DNA of 64,000 bases from Melanocharis versteri. Taxonomy: Eukaryota > Chordata > Aves > Passeriformes > Melanocharitidae. The position numbers and the translations under genes were made by a program. Shown here one piece after another: positions 1 to 13,300 of the stretch. The number at the start of each line of letters is the position of its first letter. Position 1 is the stretch's first letter. The notes under the pieces are model-generated. The model saw only the letters and a list, made by a program, of their open reading frames with translations. It did not search any database and was not told where the DNA came from. The stretch lies in NCBI GenBank assembly GCA_013397845.1, contig VZTG01008967.1, positions 2,252,022-2,316,021 on the forward strand. Reading direction: 5' to 3'.

Positions 1-244
1 CTAGAAGAAAATGTGGTGTTACCTGAAGTCCAACAAATCCTTTTTAATTTTCCAAAAGATTCCATAGGAATCAAATAATTCTGGTTGGACGAAACCCAAG
101 TTTTAGTGAACTATATTTCAGTTGAAGATATTTGACCAGTTCTAACAGTTTATAAAATTTACACAGACATAAGGAGTGGATCGAAGTTCACCATCTGCTA
201 CTGTAAATAAAAACTTCTATTCTAATGTTTAAAGAAAATAGGGC

Positions 245-272
245 AGCTGTCATGGCATGCCTCACATATGAT
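245..272 (+). repeat. 28-bp direct repeat, copy 1
   Basis: This matches 1845-1872 at 25 of 28 positions by eye, including a shared 16-base core ATGCCTCACATATGAT. The offset is exactly 1600 bp. No family is recognised. It could be a chance match, two scraps of one repeat, or a duplicated regulatory word. Confidence 0.5.
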
Positions 273-1844
273 TAAATCAAAAGCCTACAGCACCTGTAGA
301 ACTGACACTTTACTGAAATCCCAACACGTGAGACTTGAGTCTGGGAGTGATAATTTTTATTCTTACTGTAACAGAGTAAGGCATGCCAGCACTGCAGAAG
401 ACAAATTATTAAAAAATATTTATGTGATAAAATTTCTTCATCAGAAAGAGAGAGAGAGAGGATTGTCCTCATTAGATGTAGAAAAAATTACTAATAATGT
501 ATTAACCTATTATTCACATGAGAAGAGCTACAAGTTCACAGGCTTCTCTTAAGAAAATAAAATAATTATTTATGATATACTTTTTGAAGCTGAGTTGACT
601 TTAAAAAAATCTCGATTTTTCCTTTCATGAATGGACAGTGATTTTTGAAAGGAAGCTGTTGAGAAATATTTTGAAACTTGTCTCTTGTCCCTCCAAGTAA
701 TTAATCTACTTCACAAAAGAATACCTCTCCTCTCTGAAAGTCATCGCCTAATTAAAACTCATAGTACTATGTCCTTTCTGGTTATGGCTGACTTTTCCCA
801 AATTGTAAGAAAAAAGCTGTATCAGTATACTTGTAAAGCAGCATTTTTCACTCTGGAGATTTACTTTCAAGGAGAAGTCTGAGGAGCTCATCTCGCTAGA
901 TGAGTGTTCAAAGCCTGTTTGAAATACAGCTTTAACTCAGTGAGTCTGGTTTAGTGCAGGTCCGCTTCCTGCTTCGTTATGTCCTTTATTATTTTCATCA
1001 TCATGACAATTTTGATGTTGGTCTTTCTACAAGAAGGTGAAATACTGGTTAGACTGGCTCTAAACTGAAAACAGTTTTAACAGAGATGGGCCTGATTTTT
1101 CACAGGCAACAGTAAGCTGTTTAAGAACTACACTCAAATTTTCAGGTAGAGACTAATGAACTCATCACAACTGAAACAGATGGCACAGCCCATTTGCTAG
1201 TCTATTAACTTTTATAGAGCACTGAAGAATCATCATGAAAGAGAAGTAATCTAGAAAACATGTAAGACTCCTGAACTAGATTTAGGATGTATTTATCATT
1301 TTGATTTGATTTATAGGGTTTCTTAATTTTGTTACACAAAGGATAAGGTTACACAAAGATTTATATATATATTTAAGGTGGACAAGTCAAATAATGTTGT
1401 AATGTAGAAAATATTTATAAGCAGAATATAAACAACCCTGAGCTGTGCGCATTTGAAATAATTTATGGAAGTTAAAACCTCTGATTAAATGGTACTTTGA
1501 GGTAAGTAAATTTCACAATGAAATCACTTTCAAGTCATTTAAGCTATTTGTACAAATACATAAACTACCTCTATAATTCTTTCAGAAAAGTTACTCCATT
1601 TTTCAATGGAATCAAGGATAAAGCATGGCTGAACTTTCCTTTTAAGTTAAGGAGAGAAAATTACTGTTTTCTTGTGTGTAAAGGTATATAACTAAGAAAA
1701 ACTAGCTCATAAGAGGCTCCCCATTGTGTATTTCATGTTAAATGTAATTCAAAGTCTCATTATAAATGTTTGACCCAGGGCTGCTGCTTCCACTCAGTTG
1801 TTATTCATTCAGTCAATGAGCCACCTGAAAGACAGTAATTTAAA

Positions 1845-1872
1845 AGTTGCCATGGGATGCCTCACATATGAT
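1845..1872 (+). repeat. 28-bp direct repeat, copy 2
   Basis: Second copy of the repeat at 245-272. The differences are two C/T transitions in the left part and one C/G change just before the shared core. The flanking sequences do not align. Confidence 0.5.
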
Positions 1873-3758
1873 ATATTCTAAAATTATTTCTGTTTGGAGT
1901 CTCATCCTTTGTTGCTCTCAATAAGAAGAAAAGTTTGTATGTAAGAATGCACATAATTTCTGAGTCACACACTTCCATTTGTAAGGCAAAATACATCTTA
2001 CAAAGCCGATTAAGCAGCCAAATAGAGGAATCATTGTGTAAATTATCAGTAATTTGTAAGTGTTAACCAGCCAAAATATTTTCATAATTTTTTGCAGTAT
2101 TCAGTTACTAACATAATTTTTTATTAGATTCAGTTAAACACAGTGACTGATCACATTCAATTCTTTTTGAGGGCCATTAAGTGAAATTGAAACCATTATT
2201 AGAGTAAATTAGAATTATTCAGAATTTAAAAGTTAGTACTGGGTTTCAAATATATTTCCTACAAATGAAAATGCTTCTTAATTAGCTTATAACCACTTAA
2301 AAGGACCAAACTCACATGATCCAAATGAAACAAGGGTTGAGAATTATAAATTGAATATGATTTTGTCTTTATCTACTGTTGTGATTTGGGAATGGTAGTC
2401 CCGAATGCAGTTCTCCCACCAAGACTCTAAACCAGATTGCCACTCGCTCTCTCCCCCCTTACCCTCCCCTTTCCACTCCAGCAGGATGGATTTGAGAATT
2501 GGAGGCACAAAAGAGAAAAACCGTAGGTTGAGAGAAGAACAATTTACCGGAAACAGCAATGAGATAAGAAAACCATCAGTAGCAGCAACAATATTAATGC
2601 AAGAGTATAAGACAAAGAAATGATTTACACAGAAAGCCCACCCCAAACACCGACCCCACCACTGCTTTCTCCCCACAGAAGGAACACCTTTCTCCTCAGA
2701 AGAAAAGCCCTTTACTCCCACCCCTGGCAATGAAGTGAGGTGGTATGGAATAACACCCAGGCCTTAGCCATGCCCCACTTCCAGCTACTGTAAAACATTA
2801 ATCCTATCTTGCCCAAAATTCGGACACCTACACATACCTAAAACCTACATCTGCTAATATAAGCAATATCTGAACCTACCCCAAAAAAACTTCTAATTAA
2901 AAAACTTAATTTAGGTAATCCTAAATTATTTTACCCTATTAGGAGAGAACTTTGTCCATTTTTCTTTTTTTTTTTCTCTTTGTAGCCTAGTAGCAATACA
3001 ATCAGGATTGCAGTGCCAAACACCTAATGTTAGGCCTGACTTGAAAACGTGCTTAAAAATAAATTATGTAATAATGACTAATAATAATTTAAAAAAAAAC
3101 CAAAGTGGTTTACTACTAGATCATTTTATATTTTCATCATGCCGTAATACCTTATAAAATTTTCCCCAGCTATTTACAACCTTACAATTCACCATATTTA
3201 TTTGATAGCATTTATTATGAAATACTATATGAAACGCTAACTTCAGGGAATAAACATAGGGTATTTTTTATGTCCCAAAGAGGCAAGGTATGAAAATTGA
3301 ACTTATGAGTTGAATCTAACCTGTATAAAATCAATAAAAATTGGCAAAAATCATAACACTACTCAGTGAATTAGAACTCAGTAAATAATTGTTCATTTCT
3401 AGGCAGGATATTTCCTGTCTGGACCATTTTATCAGGTATCAGTAGTTCCTATCCCATCCTTCTTTAATTGTTTAGAGCAATTTATTGTTACCCATTGTGC
3501 TGGTTTTGGCTGGAATAGAGTTAATTTTCTTCACAGTAGCTGGTATAGGGCTATGTTTTGGATTTGTCATGGAAAGATTGTTGAGAACTCAGGGATGTTT
3601 TAGTTACTGCTGGGCAGAGTCAAGGCCTTTTCTCCTCCTCACCCCACACCACCAGGAGGAGGCTGGGTATGCAAAAGGATCTGGAAGAGGTCACAGCCAG
3701 AACAGCTCATCCTAAGTGACCACAGACATATTCTATACCATATGGTGCCGTGCTCAGC

Positions 3759-3764
3759 AATAAA
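3759..3764 (+). promoter_or_regulatory. AATAAA polyadenylation signal in LTR
   Basis: A canonical AATAAA hexamer in the sense orientation, about 264 bp into the 629-bp LTR. It fits the expected R-region processing signal of a retroviral LTR. Whether it is used today cannot be seen. Confidence 0.5.
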
Positions 3765-4020
3765 ACTCTGGGTGAGGTTGACAGAGGGATTACTGCTCAG
3801 AGACTGGCTTGGCATTGCTGGGTTGCTGGTGAGAACCTGTTTTCATTTGCATCACTTGTCCTTCTTGGGTTTTATTTCTCTCTCTTTGTTATTTCCCCTT
3901 CATTAAAATTGATATGATCGTTATTATATTTTATTTCCATTATTAAGCTGTTCTTATCTCCATCCACAATTTTTTTCACTTTTACTCCTCCAATTCTCTC
4001 CCCATCTCTCTGGTGTGGAG

Positions 4021-4080
4021 TGAGTGAGTGAGTGAGTGAGTGAGTCAGTCAGTCAGTCAGTCAGTCAGTCAGTCAGTCAG
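4021..4080 (+). repeat. TGAG(6)-TCAG(9) tetranucleotide array
   Basis: Six perfect copies of TGAG (4021-4044) pass directly into nine perfect copies of TCAG (4045-4080). The two units differ by one base, G to C. The array lies inside the 3' part of the solo LTR, so it probably grew from a short TGAG seed within the LTR after, or shortly before, insertion. Confidence 0.93.
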
Positions 4081-4124
4081 TGACTATGTGGTGCTTAGTT
4101 TCCACCTGGGATTAAACCACGACA

Positions 4125-7100
4125 CCTATCTTCTTAAAGTATTATGAAATTTATGAAAACAAAGTTAATTTCTCATTTTGATGGGCAGCTGTAGGGTGTG
4201 AAAAGGTGCCTGGAAGCCTCACAAACTGTACCACGCTGTAATGCACTGGCAGACAGCAGGCAGAAGCAGGAATGAAATTTCAGAAATTTCAAAATGTAAA
4301 AAAAAAAAATAAAGCCAAACCACAAAAAAGAAAAAGTCATTCTTAAGGCATATAATTTCAGCATTAGAATGAGAGAATCAGTTCTATTAGCACACACTAG
4401 TGCATACTGTACTGCAATAAAAGGATGAGAAGAGCAGGAGAGTAAAGTGCATTTCCCACTCAGCAAAAAGGGAAAGGAAAGAATCTGAATTCTGACCTCA
4501 GAAAACAAAGTAATATTTTTCTTTTTCAAGACAGAAAGTCTGAAGGAAATATGTCAGCAGCTTTGAGTTTTTAAACAGGCCAGGAAAATGACAACAAAAC
4601 AACATGCTTGCTTCCAAAGAGACCTACCGAGGCAATCGATCAAGTGCAAAAAGCAATACTGAAGCAGGTGCAGGTCCTGGAAAATCACAAACAAGTTTAT
4701 GAGATGTGATATTATTGACGTCACTGGAAATAAAACCCAGAGTGAATATAAAATATCCATTGCAATTGTAAAGAATAGTAAGGACTGAACTTTTGAGAGA
4801 CAGTTGTTTATAAAAGCACAAACATTGCTTACAGTGAACCCAAGCAGTCGATTGAACTGGTTTGCAAACAGGTGGTCGTTATACAATATAACAAATATGT
4901 GCTGCTCTGATGGAAATATTTAAATATGGAAATGGGGAAATCAAGGTTAAATTTGGTGGGAAAAAAAAAGTCATAGACTTTTGCTTAGAAAAAGCAGCCT
5001 GAAAGTTGCTTAGAAAAAAAAGGAGTTGAATTAGCTCATCCTAGAGCTGCAAAGAAAAATCAATTGAAATAACGGTGGTATCTCAGAGAAAGTGTTTTCT
5101 GTTTTCACAAATACTACAAATAATTTCTAAGAAGCATACAAGAAATGCTGTAAAGTGGTCTGCAATGTTATGAAAGATGAATTGTTGGAAATGCCTCTAA
5201 AAGGGCAAAGTGAGAATATGAAGATAAATCAAGCTTACTTATTCTTGAAGTCTTGTTCCTTAAGCTCAACTTTCACACCGCAGGGAGAGAACCAGTGAGC
5301 TACTCCTACTGCAGAAGCAAGGACTAAAGGGCATTTGATCTCATGAAAACCTTTTCAGAAGTGCTCAGAGTTTAAAAACAAGAGTTTTAAGGTTATTTTT
5401 TCAGTCTCTGTCTTTTCACAATCACAAATGAAATTTTTGTGAAAGTATTTTAAACAATACTTTTGCTTTCTGGTAATATTGTAATGTGGTACTTTCTTTG
5501 AGACCTTCTGTGGTTTCAAAATCTTAAACCAAAGGTTTTCTTCAGATTCTCCTCTACTTGGATTATAGCCACAATATTTCAAGATGTTCACTGGATGAAC
5601 ATCAGACAGGTGGTCAATATGACAATCTATAAATGGCATAAGAAAAAGGGCATTTGAAGTTTGAAGCCATTACAATTTATTTATTAAAACTATTACGAAC
5701 AACTTGTACCTAGAGATAGTTAAAAAATTTGCAAAAGTGCTTTTTCTTGTCTTTACAGTCTAAAAACATATTTGGATTTTTATGTGGTTATATAAAAGGA
5801 ATCAAAGTTTGATTTTCACTGACATTCTCATTGAGAGAGAAAATAATTTTATGATAAACATTTCTTGTGATTGCTATTGATCCTAATAAGTACCAATCGG
5901 TCCTTTTCCAACACAGAACACTCCTTTTCTGTCCTTCAAAACAGAATTGTTAAAAATTCTTATTTATTTCCCCATCCTTTCATGTGCAATCAAGATCAGA
6001 TATCAACCTCAACAAATAAATAAGTTACTGACAGTGTTAACATCGCATATTGACATTTTTAAAGCAGGCAAGCATTATATCAGATATGCTGTTTTATTTA
6101 TAGAATACTAGTCTTACTTTCTACATCAATAACTGTAAAAGAGGAGCAATGTGAAACATTTCCAGTGTTTACTTTTTTATTATCTTTTTGACTGAGCAGC
6201 TAGACTTGAAATATGCTAAAAGCAATTGGGTGATTTAAATGCCAAGTCTGAAAATTTCTTAGCTATTTTGGTGGCTAAATATCATAGAATATCAAATGCA
6301 AAAGGCATCAATTTCCTTTTGAAAACCAAAATAAAAAATTCCTCAAATATTCACCCTATAATGGATTAAATTCATAATCTCTAATCTGAGTATTCTGAAT
6401 ATTATAATTTATTGCTTGGAAATACAGGCTAACTCCATATTCATCTACCCTTCATATCGCTTCAAAACAAATAAATATCATTCTTTTCACTTTTTAATCA
6501 ATAATAATTTTTGCTTGATTACACTTGAAATATGACATAGATATGAAATAATTTAGGTAATTGGCATATAACCATTCCTAAGAGGAAGTGTGGGCTACAC
6601 GTGGTGACTTCACACTTTCTAGTCAGTATATCTTTAAATTTATGCTGGCAGTCTCTCACAAACCTACTCAGAAATTTGAAGATTGTTCTGGCTGTTTGAA
6701 GTGTGACAAAATGGTGGGTTTCCTCTGAGTGAAGGAAAATTTTATGTGAAACTTCTTTATGTGAAAAAAGATAAATCATGTAGTCTTAGCATCAAGGAAA
6801 ATCACTGCTTAAAATTGCTGCCACAGTAAGGCCTTTAGTGAAGGAACTTGTTACATCTGATGAGCAGCTGTCACTTCCAGAACTTTGAGTACACATGGAA
6901 GAAATAGCCTTAAAACAAAAATAAGGAGGTTAGAAGCTGTGTCCTTGTCCCGAAAACAAAGGCTTGTCTTGTACCTTCTGTACCTGTCTCTGCTCTAGAA
7001 CATATTTTGGCTCTTTGCACTGTCCTCTCTGGCTGTGTTAATCAGCCCCAACCAATCTAAATATTTCTCAGTGACATTATTAGTTCTGTTTTCATTGTCA

Positions 7101-7302
7101 GCTTGCAAGCGCACGCCAGTACTTTTCCTTCATTCTTAGATACCATATATCGTAAAAACAATTCCATTGTTCTAGTTCAATACACTCAGATTTATTGCCT
7201 GCTGTTAGAGCTGTGTGGGAAATTTTTATTGAAAGAAGCTTTTAGTACAGAAAATCAAGAGGATATTTTCATAGTGAAAATGCACTTTCGAACTCCAGAC
7301 AG
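4125..7302. other. Unannotated AT-rich DNA
   Basis: No supported gene or repeat. The minus-strand frames at 4173-4529 and 4554-4886 are hydrophobic strings typical of translated AT-rich DNA, without a conserved motif or a good splice context. Confidence 0.6.
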
Positions 7303-7361
7303 TTTGTTGTTGTTGTTGTTGGGTTGGGTTGGTTTGTTTTGGTTTGTTTGGGTTTTTTTGT
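7303..7361 (+). repeat. GTT microsatellite and T/G-rich tract
   Basis: About six GTT units are followed by an irregular run of GGTTT/GTTTT words ending in T7. This is low-complexity sequence; the small open frames that cross it are artefacts of the repeat. Confidence 0.85.
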
Positions 7362-9626
7362 AATCTAAGTGTTGGCTGTTATCATTCTTTGCAGAGCATC
7401 CTGGATATCAAAAGTAAAGGCTTTAGCAAGCATTCCACTCTCAGACATGAGACCTCCAGCTCATTTAAATTCCTCTTCATAGTCTCACATGACTTTTCCC
7501 TCTTTCCTCGTGATTCCAGCCATTTCTTGTGTCTCATTAAATCATTAAATTAAACTGAAACTTTGCAGAACTTGGAATGTTGTGTCAAATTTGCACCAAG
7601 GGAGCTTCCCAGTCTGCTACTGTGCTGCCAAGTGCAGCTACTTAAGCGTTCCAGACATTGACTGAAGATAGAATTAAGCCTTCCTGGTCTATCATAGGAG
7701 CTGAATAAAATCCCTGGTAGTCAGCAGAGGTAAGATTGAAATATATGATTAAAAAAATGAGCTCAAAAGATTGTGTTTTGGAGGCATATCACATTCATTT
7801 TACAAAATTCTCAAGGGGATGAGATCTAATTGGTAGTTGTTTGAGAAGAGTAATGACAAAAAGATGGAATTACCTTTCCCTGAACATGCTAGAAAGTTGC
7901 AGTGCTTGCTTGGTTAAGAAGAGAGAAGTGAACCACTCTTCCAAGGAAACTGCCTATGAGACCAGAATAGTAAAAGCATATATTGAAATAAAGAGGAAAG
8001 TGTTTATGAGAACTGTATATGAGCCATAGTGTTGGAAAAATGAGGAAATTACTCAAATCTCAGTACACCCAAATAAGACAAGTGTGCCTAAACTTAATTA
8101 AACATCAGTGCTTCAGAGAGATTTTCTGCCCACTGCTTTCTCATTAGTTTTCAGAGATGAAGCATAGATTTTGTTCCCATGCTGGGGTAATTTGTGGATC
8201 TAGTGTGGTTAGATTGATTCATACTACCATGGCAAAAAGTCCTAGTGAAAGTCCTTGGTGAAAATCCAGACTCTGCCAGAGCATTTTACATGGTACATAT
8301 CTCATTCCCTCTCATATTTTTTTTTTTCCTGCAGGCCTCCCTCCACACAATCAGCTTTATACTTAACACTGGAGCAAAATACAACCATGCCCTATATCCC
8401 TAATATGTAGCAAGAGATGCTACTGCTTGTCTCCATTTACTTTCACGTTTTCTTAAAAAAAACATGGTGTGAATGAACAGAGGGGAGACAACCTTGTGTT
8501 ATTGGGTTGCCCCTGGGAGTTTAGACATAGACTCCCTCCTTCATAGGGGAAGAACCCTTAGATCCAAAGACCTTTTCTAGATGTTTATGTGCTGGAAAGC
8601 ATTATCTTTTGGCCTACAGCAGGTACAAATTTGGAAAACACTGAAAATGGTGTGCAATTCTTTACTGGTCTGATGATGTTTCCGATGATGGGAGACCAGG
8701 AGGAGACTGATGTGAGGGAAGGGTTGTGCATTACGTGCCTGCTGGGGTTCCTTAGAGTGGTGCATGTTGTAATGTGGATTACTGTTACACTCAGGATACT
8801 GGACAAGATTTAACACACTTCCAGCGTTCTAGGCACTAATATTAGATCTTCCTTGAACAAAACACAAACCCTAACATTTTGAAGTTCATTAATTGGAGCA
8901 CTTCAGCTGTGTTAATTACCCCACATGAAACATCCAACACCAGCCCTGTAAATTCCAAGCGAACCCCAGGTATATTCTGCATCCCCCCCAGAGTTCACAG
9001 CAGTATTTTACAACATGCACTGAAAATTATTTTGAAATAAAAAAGATTCAAAGACTTTTGAGAAAAGTCTGTCTGAGTGCACAAGCAAAATGCAGGGCTT
9101 TTGCCCTTTCGCATTTTTGTTTGCTTCCAAAGTTTCACAGCCATTAGGAATACTTTGCCCCCTTGAGGCTTTTGCTGGCTCTTGGCAGACTGGTATTTTC
9201 CCTACACAGCAGGCACTGACAGTGACGAGTGAGAGCACTGACTCTCTGCTTCTGGCTACCTGCTGCCTTTCTTCTCCTGTTTCCTCAGGAACAGAGGCTG
9301 ATCTATGAAAATAAAGCAAGAGGAAAGGATTCTGAAATTAATATTTTAAGCCCTCTGCCTTTATTTCCACTACATTTTTAATATCTCCTCTTTTTTTATT
9401 TAAGGAGAGTCCTTTCTAAAAGTAAGATGCCACCTTTTTATTTTGTCTGCAGAGCTGGGAGAGGGGATTTCTCAAGGGAGTGTGGAAAATGAATTATGTC
9501 TGTGTGTTTGCTGGGTTTCTTAAAACTCAAACTTCGTCAGCCAACCAAATGTGTCTGTTCCGAATAACAGATGGTTAACTCACAATAATGGGCAGTGTCT
9601 TTTTTCCTCTACCCAGGCAACAGGCT
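7362..9626. other. Unannotated DNA
   Basis: No gene, RNA or transposon is recognised. Overlapping short frames on both strands at 8577-8816 and 9008-9319 have no domain. Frames open on both strands at once argue against selection for coding. Confidence 0.55.
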
Positions 9627-9717
9627 AGAAAAAAGAAAAAAAAAGAAAAAAAAAAAACAAAAAAAACACCAAAAAAAACCGGGAAAAAAACCAAACACAA
9701 AACCAAAACACCAAAAT
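9627..9717 (+). repeat. A-rich low-complexity tract
   Basis: Runs of A are interrupted by single G and C bases, grading into AACCAAA and ACACCAAA words. In reverse complement this is the same T/G-rich composition seen at 7303 and 10210. It may be a degraded retroposon tail, but no body sequence is recognised next to it. Confidence 0.8.
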
Positions 9718-10128
9718 TCTTTCCAGGGCTCTCCTGCTGTTCCTAAACTGTGACTGCACAGCACTTTGAATTGCTTTGTCCCTGTCCCAATGCCAGCCAT
9801 CAGTCCTTTTAAAGCTTGCTGTCTTCTCTCAAGTAAATCTTCCCTTTAATAAGGGGAATTTGCATTAGTAAAAGAATTTGTAACCTGACTTTTGTTTGAG
9901 GTTTTGGTGAGTGTTTGCTATTTAGGTTTAATGAACAATGCAAACACCAGCCACACAGGAGAGTGCTGGAAGAACATCCAGATTATTTATTCAAGTGATC
10001 AGTAAGCAAAGAAAAGGAGAGTTACAAGTTCAAACCTAGACCAAGACGCCTGTCATAATCTTCATTTTAAAAGTAGAACCCATTTTCAGCATGTTCCGTA
10101 GAGAGGGTAAAATAACAAAGGTAAGGAT

Positions 10129-10194
10129 TTATTAAGGAATATGGGATAGAGGTTATTAAGGAATATGGGATAGAGGTTATTAAGGAATATGGGA
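10129..10194 (+). repeat. 24-bp tandem repeat, 2.75 copies
   Basis: The unit begins TTATTAAGGAATATGGGA and occurs at 10129-10152 and 10153-10176, with a partial third copy at 10177-10194. The copies are identical over the compared length, which implies recent duplication. No function is apparent. Confidence 0.95.
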
Positions 10195-10209
10195 GAAAAG
10201 AGTTTGGAT

Positions 10210-10350
10210 TTGTTGTTATGTTTAGCTCTTTTTTCTTTTTTTCTTTTGTTGTTGTTGTTTGGGGTTTTGGTGGGGTTTTTTTTGTTTGGGTTTATTTGTT
10301 TGTGTTTTTGTTGTTGTTGTTAGGGGTTTTTTTTCTTCTTTTGTTTTTGC
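10210..10350 (+). repeat. T/G-rich low-complexity tract
   Basis: Long T runs alternate with GTT repeats and GGGG words. It begins about 15 bp after the 24-bp tandem repeat and forms a repeat cluster with it. No coding content. Confidence 0.85.
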
Positions 10351-13300
10351 TTTTCCTTGTAATCGTGTTGTAGGGTCTTTGCTGTTAATACTTATATGGG
10401 CAGTAACACTTTAGGAAGATTTTACTTCTACCAGCCTGTGTGTAAAGAGATGCCTGACCATCAAGGCCATCAATGCCATACTTCTGAGTCACACAGTAAC
10501 AACATTTTTGAAACCATGTCAAAATACTTGGGTTGTCTCATTCATTCCAAATATTAATCACATGAACCACAATGATCAAATTCACCTCAGGTGACGCAGG
10601 CAAGGCAGGAAATGGTAGTCAATGGAATGATAATCACAATGCAAGGAAAAATCCATTTGAAAAGTAAAGATAATATCAAACAAAAAATATGCCTTTTTTT
10701 TTTCAATTTTCAGTGACATTTCAGATTGTTTTTGCATGAAATGAACTCGGAAGCTGGCAAACAAGCTGCAGTCAACATTGAAAAACAAGCAAAATCAAGA
10801 GAAACAGAACAATGGAATAGATTTGAAAAGGCAAGAAGTAAAAATCTATACATAAGAAATGAAATAAAAAGATATTACAAGGTAATATAGAGAGGACATG
10901 GCAGGAAAGCCATCACCCTCTCCTTTTAGCATTAGGAAAATCATGCAACAGGTTCCCTAGCCCCACAAGAAAAAATAATCTTCAGTTTGAAACAGGTAAC
11001 ATTCCCTAACTGCAGTGTTTCAGCAATGTCCCATCCTACTCCATCTGGCCCTGTTGCTATTTTCTACTTCTCTGCCACAAACTTTGTGCTATAACAAGAA
11101 TTCTGACCCATATAAAATCAATATAATTGCTTCCAAATGTTGCTGTGACCTTCAGTTTATTCTGCTCTCTCAGACATAGCATTTTTGTCCTGTCAACAGC
11201 TCATCATCTTTTTAATATCTGACTTCAGCCTCCCCAAATTCCTACCTGTTGTCTCCCCTAATCTCAGACCTTTTGAGTGATTTTCTTGTCCCTGGTTCCC
11301 TGAATCTTTCTTCTCCTTCAGTTTTGAAAATATTCGCCTGGTCAAGGGCTGATATCATGCTTGGGTCCTTCCCTCTTGCAAACTGTGCTAATCTCCCAGT
11401 TCTTCCTAGGCTTGTGGTTTCTGACCTCAATAGAAGAAATGACAGTTCTCTCTTTTGTTTGGGAAAGAACAGGATTTCTTTATTAGACTTTTCTTCCTCA
11501 GGGAACACGGCTCATGTTATTATGTTGTCTGCCTCTGTCAGAGCCATCCCTTCCCCCACCTTTTGAATCAGTAACACTATTTCAGTCAAATTGCTTGTTT
11601 CAATCAAATCTTACGCAGGGTGTATGTATTTTTAAAAAACTTAAATTTTCCCAAGATTTCTGACAGGGAATTTGGGGAGCTAAAGAACATCTTACAGATG
11701 CCTAAACTGAAGAAAACCCTTTAGTGTAACCCTGCCTGTTACTGGAGTTTCTACACTGGAGAAGGTTTAATGAGCAGGACCTGTAGAGATACTTGAAATA
11801 GAACTGGTGTTTTCTTAAACTTCCAATCAATCAGTCCTGACGCATAAACCCATGCACCATCATGTTTCATTGTGGTTATCAGTGCTCAAAGAACTTCCTG
11901 TCCTTCTTTAATCAAAACAGTAACTTTCCAACATCAGCTCTTCCCTTTGCCCTGAGTATCATGTGTGGAATTTGGGTAGAGGGTGAGAGTCAGCCCAGGT
12001 CCCTCTATGACTATAAACTTTGGGAAAGTGGCCTTCAGTTTCTGAGGATCAGATCTAGATCTCAGCTATCTATTTGAATAAAAATAACAGTTTCTTGCCA
12101 GGAAATAATTGTGCACATTGGGATTTTTTTTTTTTAACTTATGAAGTACTAGTAGCTCAGCATATCTGTAAGCAAAACAAATTATAAAGGTTCCCCCTGC
12201 AGCACGTTTCACTTTTCCTTCCAAAAAAGCATAATATGTTTACAAAATTAGGGTACTCCCCCAAAGGGCCTTGAATAATGATAAGATATATGAAATAACT
12301 ACTGTAGGCTTTGAAATCAATGTTGCAGAAGATAAGGATTTAGCTAGGATGTAGCTCAGTCAAACCTGATTAATTTGTGCTTGCTTGTGCCTAAGCCACC
12401 AAAACATTTCACTGGCAGGCGGTGCAAATGACAAGCCACTGCTTTGGTAGTCTGGAGGGGATTCTTGTTAATATTTATGAAAACAATCTTCAAACTGATT
12501 CTGTCTAACTAGGTCTGTCTGTACTACCATTATCTTATCACATCCCACAGGGATACAAAACCTCAATACTGAATTAATCGTACTATGACATTTGGAAGAA
12601 AGAAAAAGGAGAAACTATTCTGCTAGCTCAAACCACCGGAGATTACAAATTGTATTTATGATTGTTGTTTAAGAAGATGACAAATACATTTCAATAAACA
12701 TCTGTCAATAAACACGAAACTATTTTTTCCCAATATTTCTCTGCCCTTTTTCTCAAATTTTTAAAGATGCTGGTTTCCACCAAAAACAGAGTTTAGCAAG
12801 AAGTTGCTTTTAACTGGTGCTGACAGGGTTACTGACTTTGCAGTAGTTTAAGAATATAAACAGTAAACTGAAAGTGGAGATATGATCAAAGCAGTATGAG
12901 AAATTTGCAGCATTACAGTATCAAACTGCCTGTTATTTTACATAAAAAGAACTTCCATTGAAGTTATCATAGAAAATAAGCATATTAATTATGTAATATA
13001 TATCTGCAAACTGACTCACTGTGGAAAACACGGCCCCTTTCTGTGCACATGTGTATAAATGTATGTGTGTTTTCCAACAAATTACACACCAACAGCTTTT
13101 AACCAAATCTGACAGAGGTGAAGATTTTAAAGACATTCATTCCTGTCAGCATTTTTAAAACAGGAAGTTAAGCAGAGATCTGCAAGTGTCTGTGAACTTC
13201 CCTTGAGGACTGAGCTCATCCCTAACTTGGCACTGGAGAACCCAGGGATGCAAGAGCTCATCTAGGACCTCGGAGCAAGAGGGAAGGACCTTCAGCAACC

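Larger units (their letters stand above)
1..3495. other. Unannotated AT-rich DNA
   Basis: No gene, RNA or mobile element is recognised. The short open frames here (at most 128 codons) have no recognisable domain and no convincing splice context. The one on the minus strand at 2344-2730 lies over purine/pyrimidine-biased sequence. The only internal structure noted is a diverged direct repeat at 245-272 and 1845-1872, listed separately. Confidence 0.6.
3496..4124 (+). mobile_element. Solo LTR of an avian endogenous retrovirus
   Basis: The element starts TGTGCTGGTTTTGGCTGG and ends AACCACGACA, giving the TG...CA termini of a retroviral LTR over 629 bp. The 5 bases before it (CCCAT, 3491-3495) and after it (CCTAT, 4125-4129) match at 4 of 5 positions, consistent with a target-site duplication that has since mutated once. 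A polyadenylation signal AATAAA lies at 3759-3764. A pure tetranucleotide array sits near the 3' end. No internal viral genes flank it, so it is a solo LTR left by recombination between the two LTRs of a provirus. The start resembles an LTR type abundant in songbird genomes, and the truncated copy at 27321 is a relative. I infer LTR identity from structure plus resemblance; the ERV class is not assigned. Confidence 0.82.
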
